Below, one piece after another: positions 1 through 8,437 of a stretch of DNA of 59,821 bases. Source of the DNA: an uncultured Mediterranea sp. (GTDB lineage Bacteria; Bacteroidota; Bacteroidia; Bacteroidales; Bacteroidaceae); assembly GCA_945641355.1 (NCBI GenBank), contig CALZEQ010000016.1:1-59821 (forward strand), in the 5' to 3' direction. The stretch's first letter is position 1. Every line of letters starts with the position of its first letter. The position numbers and the translations under genes were made by a program. The notes beneath the pieces were generated by a model, which ran no database searches, was not told where the DNA came from, and saw only the letters and a list, made by a program, of their open reading frames with translations.

Positions 1-972
1 TGGAAATTAGCGTTGTGATGCATTTCACCCTACACCCTACACAAAATAGCTCCAATACGTTGAAAATAAGAATGATAAAGTAATAAAGGAGGCATATAAG
101 CCTACACCATCCTGCACCACCCTACACGAACGTTCTTCTGCAGGGTAAATAGCTGTTTTGAAGGTTGCTGTGCGTCATTGCAGGTGTAGGGAGGTGTAGG
201 GTTACGCCGTGCATTCACCCTACTAAAAATCTATTTATCAACAAGATACAATCAACCGATGTAGGGTGCAGGCTTTTTGCGTTCCGCTTTCGGATTCGAT
301 TCTCTTTACACAATAGGGTGTCCGTCGAATATACAAGCTTGACACGTATATTTATCCGCAATGCCTCCTGCAGAAAGTATGTTTCAATAACAGAAGAGAT
401 AGTTGGTACAACAAATTGGACACCCTACTTCCAGATGTTCAATTCGTCTTTCTCGTCAAGGCTGGTGAGCAGCACATACTTGCCATGGAACGATTGATGC
501 CGAAAGAAGATGGAGACTCATAGAGTATCTTCCAATAGAATAAGGATAAAGATATGCTCGCTCTGTCAGCCATCTTCACTAAAAGGGGCAATCCTTAATC
601 CTTGTGGTAGTACCTCGGTGAGAGTACGCTGGTACTCCGTACGGCGTACTGGTGTACTCTTAGTAAGAGTACTGGTGTAATCTTACTAAGAGTACTAGGC
701 ATTAGAACTATTACTTGACAGCCATTCCATGTTATCTCTCCAAAGGATTATAGAACTGCGGTCCGAGGGAATAGTAGGTAGTAGCTGGAATCGTTCAAGC
801 CCAATGGAGCAATTTCTCTATTTCAACACTTTTTCTGAACAAGAAAAAGATATATAACTTATTTATAAATAGTCTGATATGCTAAATTTAAGGTACTGAG
901 AATCGTTTATTTTGAAGCATCCTGTCCCATTGGCGGGATTACGGGAAGGATTCCGCCATTTGGAGCGAAGGA
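1..972. other. Gene-free region with short repeats
   Basis: No convincing gene is seen before rlmH. The first 300 bases hold many copies, in both orientations, of a CACCCTACAC-like word (26-42, about 102-127, 183-202, 216-223, 261-269). Bases 600-700 hold overlapping palindromes built on GTAC and CTTA. The open frames here are short, lack family features and run through these repeats. It may be the eroded edge of a mobile element whose body lies before the window; that is inference only. Confidence 0.5.
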
Positions 973-1446
973 TTATTCGTGATGATAGGGGCCTCCTGCC
1001 AGAATAGTCATGGCCCGATAGATTTGTTCTACGAAAATAAGGCGAACCATCTGATGTGAGAAGGTCATGCGAGAGAGAGACATCTTCTCGTGAGCGGCGG
1101 CGTAGACCTTGGGTGCAAATCCGTATGGACCTCCCACCACGAAAACCAGCCGTTTGTTGACGGTGTTCATCTTATGCTTCATGTAGTCGGCGAACTCAAC
1201 GGAACGCATCTCCTTGCCGCCTTCGTCCAGCAATACCACCACGTCACCCGGTTGTAAGGCTTTCAGTATCAGGTCTCCTTCTTTCTCCTTCTGCGTCTCC
1301 ACAGAGAGACTCTTGGTGTTTTTCAGTTCAGGAATAACCTCCATCTCAAACGTCAGATAGCGTTTGGTACGTTGCACATAGTCGTTGATGGCAGTTTGAA
1401 AGTGGGCTTCTACAGTGCGGCCTACAACCAGCAGGATTGTTTTCAT
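973..1446 (-). CDS. rlmH: 23S rRNA (pseudouridine-1915-N3)-methyltransferase RlmH
   Basis: A 157-residue SPOUT-family methyltransferase that uses S-adenosylmethionine to methylate pseudouridine 1915 in helix 69 of 23S rRNA, acting on assembled 70S ribosomes in the cytoplasm. The length is normal for the family. Visible motifs are LLDEGGKEMRS near residue 75, GGPYGF near 105 (part of the trefoil-knot cofactor site), the helix SHQMVRLIFVEQIYRA near 130-145, and the C-terminal GGPYHH. The start at MKTILL is chosen because RlmH proteins begin there; an in-frame ATG ten codons upstream would add an unsupported leader. It diverges from nadC, with a TAnnTTTG-type -7 box at 1474-1481 on the minus strand. 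Confidence 0.95.
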   Translation of the reverse strand: MKTILLVVGRTVEAHFQTAINDYVQRTKRYLTFEMEVIPELKNTKSLSVETQKEKEGDLILKALQPGDVVVLLDEGGKEMRSVEFADYMKHKMNTVNKRLVFVVGGPYGFAPKVYAAAHEKMSLSRMTFSHQMVRLIFVEQIYRAMTILAGGPYHHE

Positions 1447-1513
1447 ATTTGTCGATTTTAGTAATTCAGCGCACAAAAATACGACTTTTTTATGGTAATT
1501 GGAGATATTTACC

Positions 1514-1521
1514 TACCTTTG
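1514..1521 (+). promoter_or_regulatory. Bacteroidetes -7 box for nadC
   Basis: TACCTTTG matches the TAnnTTTG consensus and lies about 50 nt before the nadC start. No good -33 TTTG is seen, so this is a partial match. Confidence 0.5.
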
Positions 1522-1571
1522 CGTATCATAGAATAGTATGTTTATACCACATTAGCATAGATTAGAGATAT

Positions 1572-2420
1572 ATGAATAAGGAAGAAGAATTGATTGACAG
1601 GTTGATAGACCTTGCTTTCGCAGAAGACATTGGAGACGGTGACCATACCACCTTGTCGTGCATACCCGATACGGCAATGGGCAAATCGAAGTTGCTGATT
1701 AAGGAGGCCGGCATCCTGGCCGGTATCGAAGTGGCCAAGGAGGTGTTCCGTAGGTTTGACCCTACCATGAAGGTAGAGGTGTTCATCAACGACGGTGCTG
1801 AGGTGAAGCCGGGTGACATTGCCATGGTGGTAGAGGGAAAGGTACAGTCGCTGCTGCAGACGGAGCGACTGATGCTGAACATCATGCAGCGCATGAGTGG
1901 TATTGCTACCATGACTCATAAATATGCCGAACGTCTGGCCGGTACCCATACCCATGTGCTGGATACACGTAAGACGACTCCGGGCATGCGTATTCTGGAG
2001 AAGATGGCTGTGAAGATAGGTGGGGGAGTGAATCACCGCATTGGCCTTTTCGATATGATTCTGTTGAAAGATAATCATGTGGATTTTGCCGGAGGCATTG
2101 ATAAAGCCATCACCCGCGCCAAAGAGTATTGCCGTGCGAAGGGTAAAGACCTGAAGATAGAAATTGAGGTTCGCAACTTTGACGAGCTGCAGCAGGTACT
2201 TGATTTGGGTGGGGTAGACCGTATCATGTTTGATAACTTCACACCGGAGATGACGCGCAAGGCGGTGGAAATGGTAGCCGGACGCTACGAGACGGAATCT
2301 TCCGGCGGCATCACGTTCGATACGTTGCGCGACTATGCCGAATGTGGTGTCGATTTCATTTCGGTAGGTGCTTTGACACACTCTGTCAAGGGGTTGGATA
2401 TGAGCTTTAAGGCTTGCTGA
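1572..2420 (+). CDS. nadC: Nicotinate-nucleotide diphosphorylase (carboxylating), NadC
   Basis: A 282-residue quinolinate phosphoribosyltransferase. It converts quinolinate and PRPP to nicotinate mononucleotide, CO2 and PPi, the entry of de novo NAD synthesis. The family signature is complete: the N-terminal EDIGDGDHTT segment (about residues 18-27), the PRPP/quinolinate-binding DTRKTTPGMR (about 132-141), HRIGLFDMILLKDNH (about 155-169), the EIEVRN strand, and SGGI near 245. The start ATG follows an AT-rich leader and a -7 box at 1514-1521. It diverges from rlmH and is closed by a strong hairpin terminator. No neighbouring nadA or nadB is present. Confidence 0.96.
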   Translation: MNKEEELIDRLIDLAFAEDIGDGDHTTLSCIPDTAMGKSKLLIKEAGILAGIEVAKEVFRRFDPTMKVEVFINDGAEVKPGDIAMVVEGKVQSLLQTERLMLNIMQRMSGIATMTHKYAERLAGTHTHVLDTRKTTPGMRILEKMAVKIGGGVNHRIGLFDMILLKDNHVDFAGGIDKAITRAKEYCRAKGKDLKIEIEVRNFDELQQVLDLGGVDRIMFDNFTPEMTRKAVEMVAGRYETESSGGITFDTLRDYAECGVDFISVGALTHSVKGLDMSFKAC

Positions 2421-2440
2421 CCTGAACAGACCTTATCATA

Positions 2441-2485
2441 AAGAGCCTCTCATGAACTTCTGCACAAGTCTGTGAGAGGCTTTTC
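2441..2485 (+). terminator. Intrinsic terminator after nadC
   Basis: GCCTCTCA (2445-2452) pairs with TGAGAGGC (2473-2480). Further inner pairing is possible (ACTT with AAGT), and TTTT follows. Confidence 0.8.
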
Positions 2486-2574
2486 TGTAATTAACATCTT
2501 TTTGTGTTTCTGATTGCAGCATTTGGGAGTATGCTGCGTCTATTAGGTAAAAGGGCACGAACGGTGCCTGTAAA

Positions 2575-3162
2575 TTGAACACTCTGACGTTGAAGAATGA
2601 AGTAGAACTGGCCGAAGGATGCCGGGCCGGAGAGGATGCCGCTCGTAGAGAACTGTACACACTCTACGCCAAGCAGATGTTGGCCGTATGCTATCGCTAT
2701 ACGGGCGATATGGATGCTGCGCACGATGTGCTGCACGATGGTTTCATCCGCATCTTCACCCATTTCACTTTTCGGGGAGAGTGTTCGCTGGCAACCTGGG
2801 TGACACGTGTGATGGTGTCGCAATCCATTGACTACCTGCGCAGAAAACGTCGTTTTGAGCATCTGGTGGTGATGGAAGAACAGTTGCCCGATTGGGCTGA
2901 TGAAGAGTCGGCTACTGTAGAAGCAGGCGACAGTTTGACGGAAGAGGTATTGATGGAACTGGTGGCCCAGCTGCCTGACGGATGTCGTACCGTATTCAAC
3001 CTCTATGTGTTCGAAGAGAAGTCGCACAAGGAAATTGCCCGCTTGCTGGGCATCAAAGAGCACTCTTCTACCTCGCAATTTCATCGTGCTAAATGTTTGT
3101 TGATACAAAAGATTAAAGAATATACAAAAAGAAAAGATGAGAACAGACAAAGGGATAGATAA
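2575..3162 (+). CDS. ECF-type RNA polymerase sigma factor
   Basis: A 195-residue sigma-70 family protein with only regions 2 and 4. Region 2 spans about residues 20-95 (DAAHDVLHDGFIRIF, then SLATWVTRVMVSQSIDYLRRKRR). Region 4 spans about 130-185 (LVAQLPDGCRTVFNLYVFEEKSHKEIA, then the recognition helix LGIKEHSSTSQFHRAK). The start is probably TTG at 2575: an in-frame TAA precedes at 2548 and no ATG occurs before region 2. It overlaps the next gene by 26 nt, so the two are likely translationally coupled, as sigma/anti-sigma pairs often are. It would direct a small extracytoplasmic regulon, probably including its own operon (inference). Confidence 0.9.
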   Translation: MNTLTLKNEVELAEGCRAGEDAARRELYTLYAKQMLAVCYRYTGDMDAAHDVLHDGFIRIFTHFTFRGECSLATWVTRVMVSQSIDYLRRKRRFEHLVVMEEQLPDWADEESATVEAGDSLTEEVLMELVAQLPDGCRTVFNLYVFEEKSHKEIARLLGIKEHSSTSQFHRAKCLLIQKIKEYTKRKDENRQRDR

Positions 3163-4198
3163 CCTCTTCCGTAACCGACTGTCGCATACGGAGATGACGG
3201 TTCGTGATGGCTTCTGGGAGGAACTGCAGCGTGACTTGCAGCAGACCTCTGTACAGCAACCATGGTTTGTGCGTGCCTCCTTTCATCGCATAGCCGCAGC
3301 AGCTTCGGTATTGCTGGTGTTGGGAGTGGCATCGGCGGCCTTCTGGTACTTCTCGCCTCAGGAGGAGATAAAAGATGCCTTTACCCAAATGGAGCAGATG
3401 CCTCCGGAAGGTGCATTAGTGGGTGACAGGGTACAAGAAACGCTGCCTCCCCTCCATCCTGTGCAAGCAGCGGCCGCTACACAGCCGAAACGACACCTGT
3501 CTCTTCCTGCAGGGCAAACTGCAACGGATCCTGTAGAAGAGGAGGAAGAAAGAGTTTCGGTATCGGTATCCATCACCATTACACAACGGGTATATGGAAA
3601 TCCGCAGACTTCTTATCGCGCGTCACAAACGGCTGTTTCACAGAATGTTGCAGTAAATAATGGAGATGCGTCTCTTGAAAGTGAAAGTGCAGTGAAGCAT
3701 ACTCAGGCTGTACCTCCCCGTCCCTGCAATTGGGCTATGAAAGCGGCTGTAGGTACTTCCTTACCGAAGGGTGACTGCCACACGCCCTTCTCAGCGCAAC
3801 TCAGCTTGGAGCGTAGGTTGAACAACCGGTTGGCAGTGGAGGCCGGCCTGCAGTACAATCGGTTGCCATCGGAAGAGTGTACGTTGCATACATTGGCTGT
3901 GCCGATGAAGTTGGATGCCACATTGGCCGCTAACAGGCGGATAGATTTCTACGCAACGGTAGGTGGGGCGGTGGAGAAGTGCGTGGCCGGTGCGCCAGAC
4001 AATGGCTTTCGGGCCGAACCACTGCAGCTTTCGCTGACTGCTGGACTGGGACTCCGCTACCGCATGAATGATCGCTTTGCCCTGTTTGCTGAGCCGGCAC
4101 TGTCGTATCATTTCGATACAGACTCGGCCAACAAGAGTTTGCGCAGTGAACGCCCGTTAAACCTGAATCTGCTGTGTGGGGTGCGGATGAACTATTGA
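3137..4198 (+). CDS. Membrane-anchored protein with C-terminal beta-barrel-like domain, possible anti-sigma partner
   Basis: 353 residues in three parts. Residues 1-50 are cytoplasmic, with an amphipathic DGFWEELQRDLQQ helix such as sigma-binding segments have. One transmembrane helix follows at about 51-72 (IAAAASVLLVLGVASAAFWYF). A low-complexity spacer rich in P, Q, T and E runs to about residue 190. The C-terminal third looks like a small outer-membrane-type beta barrel (alternating strands such as LSLERRLNNRLAVEAGLQYNR and AGLGLRYRMNDRFALFAEP). Such proteins follow ECF sigma genes in Bacteroides. The anti-sigma role is inferred from position and topology; no zinc-binding anti-sigma motif is seen. 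Confidence 0.7.
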   Translation: MRTDKGIDNLFRNRLSHTEMTVRDGFWEELQRDLQQTSVQQPWFVRASFHRIAAAASVLLVLGVASAAFWYFSPQEEIKDAFTQMEQMPPEGALVGDRVQETLPPLHPVQAAAATQPKRHLSLPAGQTATDPVEEEEERVSVSVSITITQRVYGNPQTSYRASQTAVSQNVAVNNGDASLESESAVKHTQAVPPRPCNWAMKAAVGTSLPKGDCHTPFSAQLSLERRLNNRLAVEAGLQYNRLPSEECTLHTLAVPMKLDATLAANRRIDFYATVGGAVEKCVAGAPDNGFRAEPLQLSLTAGLGLRYRMNDRFALFAEPALSYHFDTDSANKSLRSERPLNLNLLCGVRMNY

Positions 4199-4204
4199 CC
4201 TTTA

Positions 4205-4768
4205 ATGAATATGGATATGAAGACAACTATATACTCCCTCTATAGATACGTCGGGCAGATGGTTCTGCTCTGTTTTCTGGCCTGTACATTGCACGCTTGC
4301 GGTGATGAAGTGCTGGATTATAACCACCCGGATGTAGAAGTGTTCGTCAAACAGCTAAAGGCGGGCAAGTATCTCACTCAAGCACCAGATGAAGTGAACA
4401 AATTCCCGAAATTTGCCATCGAAGATATCAATGAATTGCTGAAATATGCTGAGGATTTGAGTGTTATCCCATCGTTCCCATTGGCACCGGTCTCCTATTC
4501 GGCGGGTGGAAAACTGCGGTTGGGTGAGTGCATCCTCTGGACCATTGAGACGATACGATTAGGACACAACGCTTCGATGGGCTGCAAGATGGTACATGCC
4601 GATGCCGAAAACTACGAAGGCATCTATTTCCTTTCGGATGAAGAGGTGCTGGATGCTGCCGTGCGCTACCGTCGTTGGTGGGAGGCAAGAAAGTTGCCAC
4701 ACACTATGTGGACGATAGATCCCTGTTACGACGAGCCTCTGTGCGGAAGCGGATATATGTGGTGGTAA
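4205..4768 (+). CDS. Predicted lipoprotein of unknown function
   Basis: 187 residues. A hydrophobic signal ends in a lipobox-like LHAC, with Cys32 as the lipidated residue and GDE behind it. The mature part is soluble and mixed alpha/beta, with no motif I can assign. Conserved-looking blocks include HPDVEVFVKQLKAGKY, KFAIEDINELLKYA and a Trp-rich end (RRWWEARKLPHTMWTIDP). It resembles Bacteroides DUF-class lipoproteins found after ECF sigma/barrel pairs. It starts 6 nt after the barrel gene and ends 6 nt before the next, so it is part of the sigma operon. A cell-envelope role is inferred from context only. Confidence 0.65.
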   Translation: MNMDMKTTIYSLYRYVGQMVLLCFLACTLHACGDEVLDYNHPDVEVFVKQLKAGKYLTQAPDEVNKFPKFAIEDINELLKYAEDLSVIPSFPLAPVSYSAGGKLRLGECILWTIETIRLGHNASMGCKMVHADAENYEGIYFLSDEEVLDAAVRYRRWWEARKLPHTMWTIDPCYDEPLCGSGYMWW

Positions 4769-4774
4769 GCTGTC

Positions 4775-5335
4775 ATGAGACGTCTGTTACTCTATTGGGG
4801 GTTACTCTGGGGGGTAGCCTATGCTTCGTATGCCCAGAACTGGACGATACAGGACTCGTTACGTCTGCAGCAACTGTTACAGGGGAAGGAAGAGATAGAA
4901 CTGAACCGGACGCTTCTGCAGGAGATGGAACGCTATCCTTATAGGGGGAAGCCTCACATGTCGGTCGAGAAGCAGTGGATGGAACCCGATGCCACCCTGC
5001 CTTCTGTTCCAGACGCACCTGGAAAGAAGATGGTGCTGACACTGCATCCCTATACAGCCCGCACCAAGTACAATTGGGATCCTGTCTATCAGAAGAAGAT
5101 TAAAGTCGATGCCAACACCTGGCGTTCCGATCCGTTTGCCTCTTTCAAAATCAATTTGGCTAACCATCTGGCGCAAGAGCCCAAACAAAAGCCATCAGGA
5201 ATGGACTTCATGACACCTTTTACTCGCGAGTTTTGGAGTTTCAGAGCCAAGAAAACACGTGCCCGCACGTTAGAGGTGCTTCGCACGTATGGCGACTCTC
5301 TGACGGCGGGCATTAAGGGTGTTATACAACCTTAG
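4775..5335 (+). CDS. Secreted/periplasmic protein of unknown function
   Basis: 186 residues with a clear signal peptide (MRRLLLYWGLLWGVAYASYAQ, cleavage probably after ASYA). The mature protein is basic, with no transmembrane helix and no known catalytic motif. Notable segments are LRLQQLLQGKEEIELNRTLLQEME near the N-terminus and SFKINLANHLAQEPKQKPSGMDFMTPFTREF in the middle. It is the last gene of the ECF sigma operon (6-nt gap upstream) and converges with ald with only 16 nt between the stops. Function unknown. Confidence 0.6.
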   Translation: MRRLLLYWGLLWGVAYASYAQNWTIQDSLRLQQLLQGKEEIELNRTLLQEMERYPYRGKPHMSVEKQWMEPDATLPSVPDAPGKKMVLTLHPYTARTKYNWDPVYQKKIKVDANTWRSDPFASFKINLANHLAQEPKQKPSGMDFMTPFTREFWSFRAKKTRARTLEVLRTYGDSLTAGIKGVIQP

Positions 5336-5351
5336 TATTCAAGGAGTGGAT

Positions 5352-6461
5352 TCAGGCTTCGTTCCAAGGGGTATATGGCAGACCGAATACATCGGCCACG
5401 GCCTTGTAGGTAATCTTGCCGTTGACCACATTGACACCTGCGGCCAATGCGGGATTGTCCTGACAGGCTTTTTCCCACCCTTTGCATGCCAATGCAACTG
5501 TATAGGGCAGTGTGGCATTGGTCAGCGCCATGGTGGATGTGAAAGGTACGGCACCCGGTATGTTGGCTACAGCATAGTGTACGATGCCGTCAATTACATA
5601 AGTGGGTTCGCTGTGAGTGGTCGGATGCGAGGTCTCAAAGCAACCGCCCTGGTCGATGGCTACGTCAACCAATACACTGCCCGGCTTTATGGCCTTCAGC
5701 ATTTCACGGGTGATGAGATGTGGTGTTTTGTCGCCGGGGATAAGTACTGAACCGATGATGACGTCAATGTTAGGCAGCTCCATCTGGATGTTGTGAAGCG
5801 ACGAATAGAGGGTTTTGGCATTCTTGGGAAGCACTTCGCTGAGATAACGCAGGCGTTGCAGGTTGATATCAGCTATCAAAACTTCTGCACCCATGCCGGC
5901 TGCTATCTGTGCGGCATTGGTTCCTACAGTACCGGCACCCAATATCAGGACACGTGCCGGACGTACACCCGGTACACCTCCCATCAGTTTGCCTTTACCT
6001 CCTTGCGGTTTTTCCAGGAAATGGGCACCTACCTGTGCAGCCATGCGTCCAGCCACCTCGCTCATCGGGGCGAGCAACGGCAGATAATGTCCTTTCTCTT
6101 CCACTGTCTCGTATGCGATACAAGTAGCGCCGCTGGCTATCATAGCGTCAGTCAGTTCTTTATCGGCAGCCAAATGGAAGTAGGTGAACAACACTTGCCC
6201 TTTCTTGATGAGCTTGTACTCTGGGGCAATGGGTTCCTTTACCTTCACTATCATGTCGGCAATGGCATACACCTCTTCAATAGTAGGAAGGATTTTTGCC
6301 CCCACGGCAGTATAGTCTTCATCAGCAAATCCGCTGTTGATGCCTGCTGTGGCTTGGATATACACTACATGACCTTTCTTCACCAATTCGGCTACTCCGG
6401 CAGGGGTCATCCCTACACGGTTTTCATTGTTTTTAATTTCTTTAGGTACTCCGATAATCAT
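5352..6461 (-). CDS. ald: Alanine dehydrogenase
   Basis: A 369-residue NAD-dependent alanine dehydrogenase (L-alanine to pyruvate, ammonia and NADH, reversible). The N-terminus MIIGVPKEIKNNENRVGMTP is the family start signature and carries the substrate-binding Arg. VKVKEP and YFHLAAD carry the conserved Lys and His. The Rossmann motif is VLILGAGTVGTNAAQIAAG near residue 170. DVAIDQGGCFETSHPTTHSEP near 270 carries the catalytic Asp. The start is set at MIIGVPKE because an in-frame ATG 32 codons upstream gives an atypical leader. Upstream of this start an AAGG sequence could serve as ribosome-binding site. It lies downstream of thiL on the same strand, about 100 nt apart. Confidence 0.94.
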   Translation of the reverse strand: MIIGVPKEIKNNENRVGMTPAGVAELVKKGHVVYIQATAGINSGFADEDYTAVGAKILPTIEEVYAIADMIVKVKEPIAPEYKLIKKGQVLFTYFHLAADKELTDAMIASGATCIAYETVEEKGHYLPLLAPMSEVAGRMAAQVGAHFLEKPQGGKGKLMGGVPGVRPARVLILGAGTVGTNAAQIAAGMGAEVLIADINLQRLRYLSEVLPKNAKTLYSSLHNIQMELPNIDVIIGSVLIPGDKTPHLITREMLKAIKPGSVLVDVAIDQGGCFETSHPTTHSEPTYVIDGIVHYAVANIPGAVPFTSTMALTNATLPYTVALACKGWEKACQDNPALAAGVNVVNGKITYKAVADVFGLPYTPWNEA

Positions 6462-6560
6462 GACCTTAGATTTTTGTGGTTTAACATGCCGCAAGATACG
6501 AAAAATGGGAGAATTGTTATTCTCCCATTCTTCATGTTTAAGAGCATATTTATGCAAAAT

Positions 6561-7595
6561 TTATTCTTCTTTCAGTGGATTCCATCCTTGTGCTTTCAGT
6601 TCAAACTCCTGACCGTCGCGTGTGATGAGTGCACATCCCAATTCGGGTTTCGTAATGTGCCCGATAAGGCGTACTCCCTCCATCTCTTCCATCTTCTCAT
6701 GGTCGGCAATGGGGACGGTAAAAAGAAGCTCGTAATCTTCACCTCCATTCATGGCGCAGGTGGTCAGGTTCATGTTGAACTCCTCGGCCATGACGGCTGT
6801 CTGGTAGTCGATAGGAATGTGCTCTTCGTAAACGCGGCATCCCACCTTGCTCTGTGTGCAGATGTGAAGCAGTTCGGAAGAGAGTCCGTCTGAAATATCC
6901 ATCATGGCTGTGGGGCGTACGCCGGCTTGTGCCAGTCGTTCAATGATGTCGCGGCGGGCTTCCGGCTTGAGTTGTCGTTCCAGCAGATATTCTTTACCGG
7001 CAAAGTCGGGTTGGACATCTTTGTCGCTACTTCGCAATACACTCTTCTCCCGTTCCAACAGCTGCAGGCCCATATAGGCAGCTCCCAGGTCACCGCTTAC
7101 ACAAATCAAGTCAGTCTCCTTAGCGCCGTTGCGGTAGACAGCCTCGCCGCGTGCTGCATCGCCGATGCAGGTGATGCTGATAGTCAGTCCTGTCATTGAT
7201 GCAGTGGTGTCACCTCCTACAATATCCACACCATACTCTTCACATGCCAGGCGGATGCCGGCGTAGAGCTGTTCCATATCTTCCACACTGAAACGTTTGG
7301 ATAGTCCCAGTGACACCGTTATCTGACGGGGAGTACCATTCATGGCATAGATGTCGGAGAAGTTGACTACTGCCGATTTATAGCCTAAATGTTTCAGAGG
7401 TACGTAGGTCAGGTCAAAGTGTACCCCTTCCAGCAGCAGATCGGTAGTAACCAGTATTTCACGGTCGGCCGGGTAGGAGAGGACAGCGGCATCATCACCT
7501 ATTCCATATTTGGTAGATCGGTTTTGCGGTTCAATACCTTCGGTGAGGTGGCGTATCAGGCCGAACTCGCCGAGGGTGGCTATTTCTGTTCTCAT
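6561..7595 (-). CDS. thiL: Thiamine-monophosphate kinase
   Basis: 344 residues of the AIR synthase/ThiL superfamily. It phosphorylates thiamine monophosphate with ATP to thiamine diphosphate, the last step of cofactor synthesis. Key motifs are GIGDDAAVLSY (about residues 31-41, metal-binding Asp pair), VTTDLLLEGVHFD (about 49-61), YKSAVVNFSDIYAMNGTP (about 72-89), GGDTTAS (about 125-131), MMDISDGLSSEL and NGGEDYELLFTV near 290. Length is normal. Its 5' end lies 32 nt downstream of the punA stop on the same strand, suggesting a punA-thiL transcript. No other thi genes are nearby. Confidence 0.94.
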   Translation of the reverse strand: MRTEIATLGEFGLIRHLTEGIEPQNRSTKYGIGDDAAVLSYPADREILVTTDLLLEGVHFDLTYVPLKHLGYKSAVVNFSDIYAMNGTPRQITVSLGLSKRFSVEDMEQLYAGIRLACEEYGVDIVGGDTTASMTGLTISITCIGDAARGEAVYRNGAKETDLICVSGDLGAAYMGLQLLEREKSVLRSSDKDVQPDFAGKEYLLERQLKPEARRDIIERLAQAGVRPTAMMDISDGLSSELLHICTQSKVGCRVYEEHIPIDYQTAVMAEEFNMNLTTCAMNGGEDYELLFTVPIADHEKMEEMEGVRLIGHITKPELGCALITRDGQEFELKAQGWNPLKEE

Positions 7596-7627
7596 GTTCA
7601 GTACTATTTCTATTCTGTTTTCCTTAC

Positions 7628-8437
7628 TTACGCTCTGTTTATTAGTTCCCGCATGATTTCAGTCATCTTGGGTTGTGCCTCGTCAGCGGCTTTCTGTACC
7701 TCCTCATGTGTCACCTCTACAATCTTGCCCTCTACACCCAGATCGGTCACCACAGAGATGCCAAATACCTTGATGCCACAATGGTTGGCCACAATCACTT
7801 CGGGTACGGTAGACATGCCCACTGCATCGGCTCCGAAGATACGGAACAGCTTGTATTCGGCAGGTGTCTCAAACGTGGGTCCCTGTGTGCCCACATAGAC
7901 ACCATGCTGTACTTTGATGCCTTTCTCGGCAGCAATGGCATCGGCCTTGCGTATCAGCTCCTTGTCGTAAGCTTCACTCATGTCCGGAAAACGGGGACCA
8001 TAGGGAATATTCTTGCCTCGCAACGGATGTTCGGGGAAGTAGTTGATGTGGTCGGTGATAATCATCAGATCGCCAATCTCAAAATTGGGATTGGTACCTC
8101 CGCTGGCATTGGAGACAAAGAGAGTCTTGATGCCCAGTTCGCGCATGACGCGGACAGGGAAGGTAACTTCCTTCATGGAGTATCCTTCGTAATAGTGGAA
8201 TCGTCCCTGCATAGCCATAATGTCCTTGTTGCCTAACTTGCCAAATATCAGTTTCCCGCTATGTCCCTCGACGGTAGAGACGGGGAAATTGGGTATGTCA
8301 GCATACATTATCTCTTGCTTGTCGGTGATTTCATCTGCCAGCTTGCCTAACCCCGTACCGAGGATGATGGCTGTTTCAGGATGGGTGTGCATCTTTCCTT
8401 TCAGAAAGGTGGCTGTTTCTTGGATTCGTTCTAACAT
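7628..8437 (-). CDS. punA: Purine-nucleoside phosphorylase (inosine/guanosine type)
   Basis: A 269-residue trimeric-class purine-nucleoside phosphorylase. It cleaves inosine, guanosine and deoxy forms with phosphate to base and (deoxy)ribose-1-phosphate. Motifs: AIILGTGLGKL near residue 23, MQGRFHYYEGYSM near 77 (phosphate/ribose site), VSNASGGTNPNF near 111, GVYVGTQGPTFETPAEY near 180-197 and VGMSTVPEVIVANHCG near 207. The start MLERIQET matches the family. It overlaps the 3' end of lpxK by 62 nt, so translation is probably coupled. An earlier in-frame ATG, 19 codons upstream, lies deeper in lpxK and is less likely. Confidence 0.95.
   Translation of the reverse strand: MLERIQETATFLKGKMHTHPETAIILGTGLGKLADEITDKQEIMYADIPNFPVSTVEGHSGKLIFGKLGNKDIMAMQGRFHYYEGYSMKEVTFPVRVMRELGIKTLFVSNASGGTNPNFEIGDLMIITDHINYFPEHPLRGKNIPYGPRFPDMSEAYDKELIRKADAIAAEKGIKVQHGVYVGTQGPTFETPAEYKLFRIFGADAVGMSTVPEVIVANHCGIKVFGISVVTDLGVEGKIVEVTHEEVQKAADEAQPKMTEIMRELINRA

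Noticed and set aside
165..497. 110-codon open frame at the left edge
   Set aside because: It runs through the CACCCTACAC repeats, has no domain features and no promoter.
1542..2381. 279-codon frame opposite nadC
   Set aside because: Shadow of nadC, His- and Leu-rich with no family features.
5793..6893. 366-codon plus-strand frame
   Set aside because: Antisense to ald and thiL, which are clearly real.
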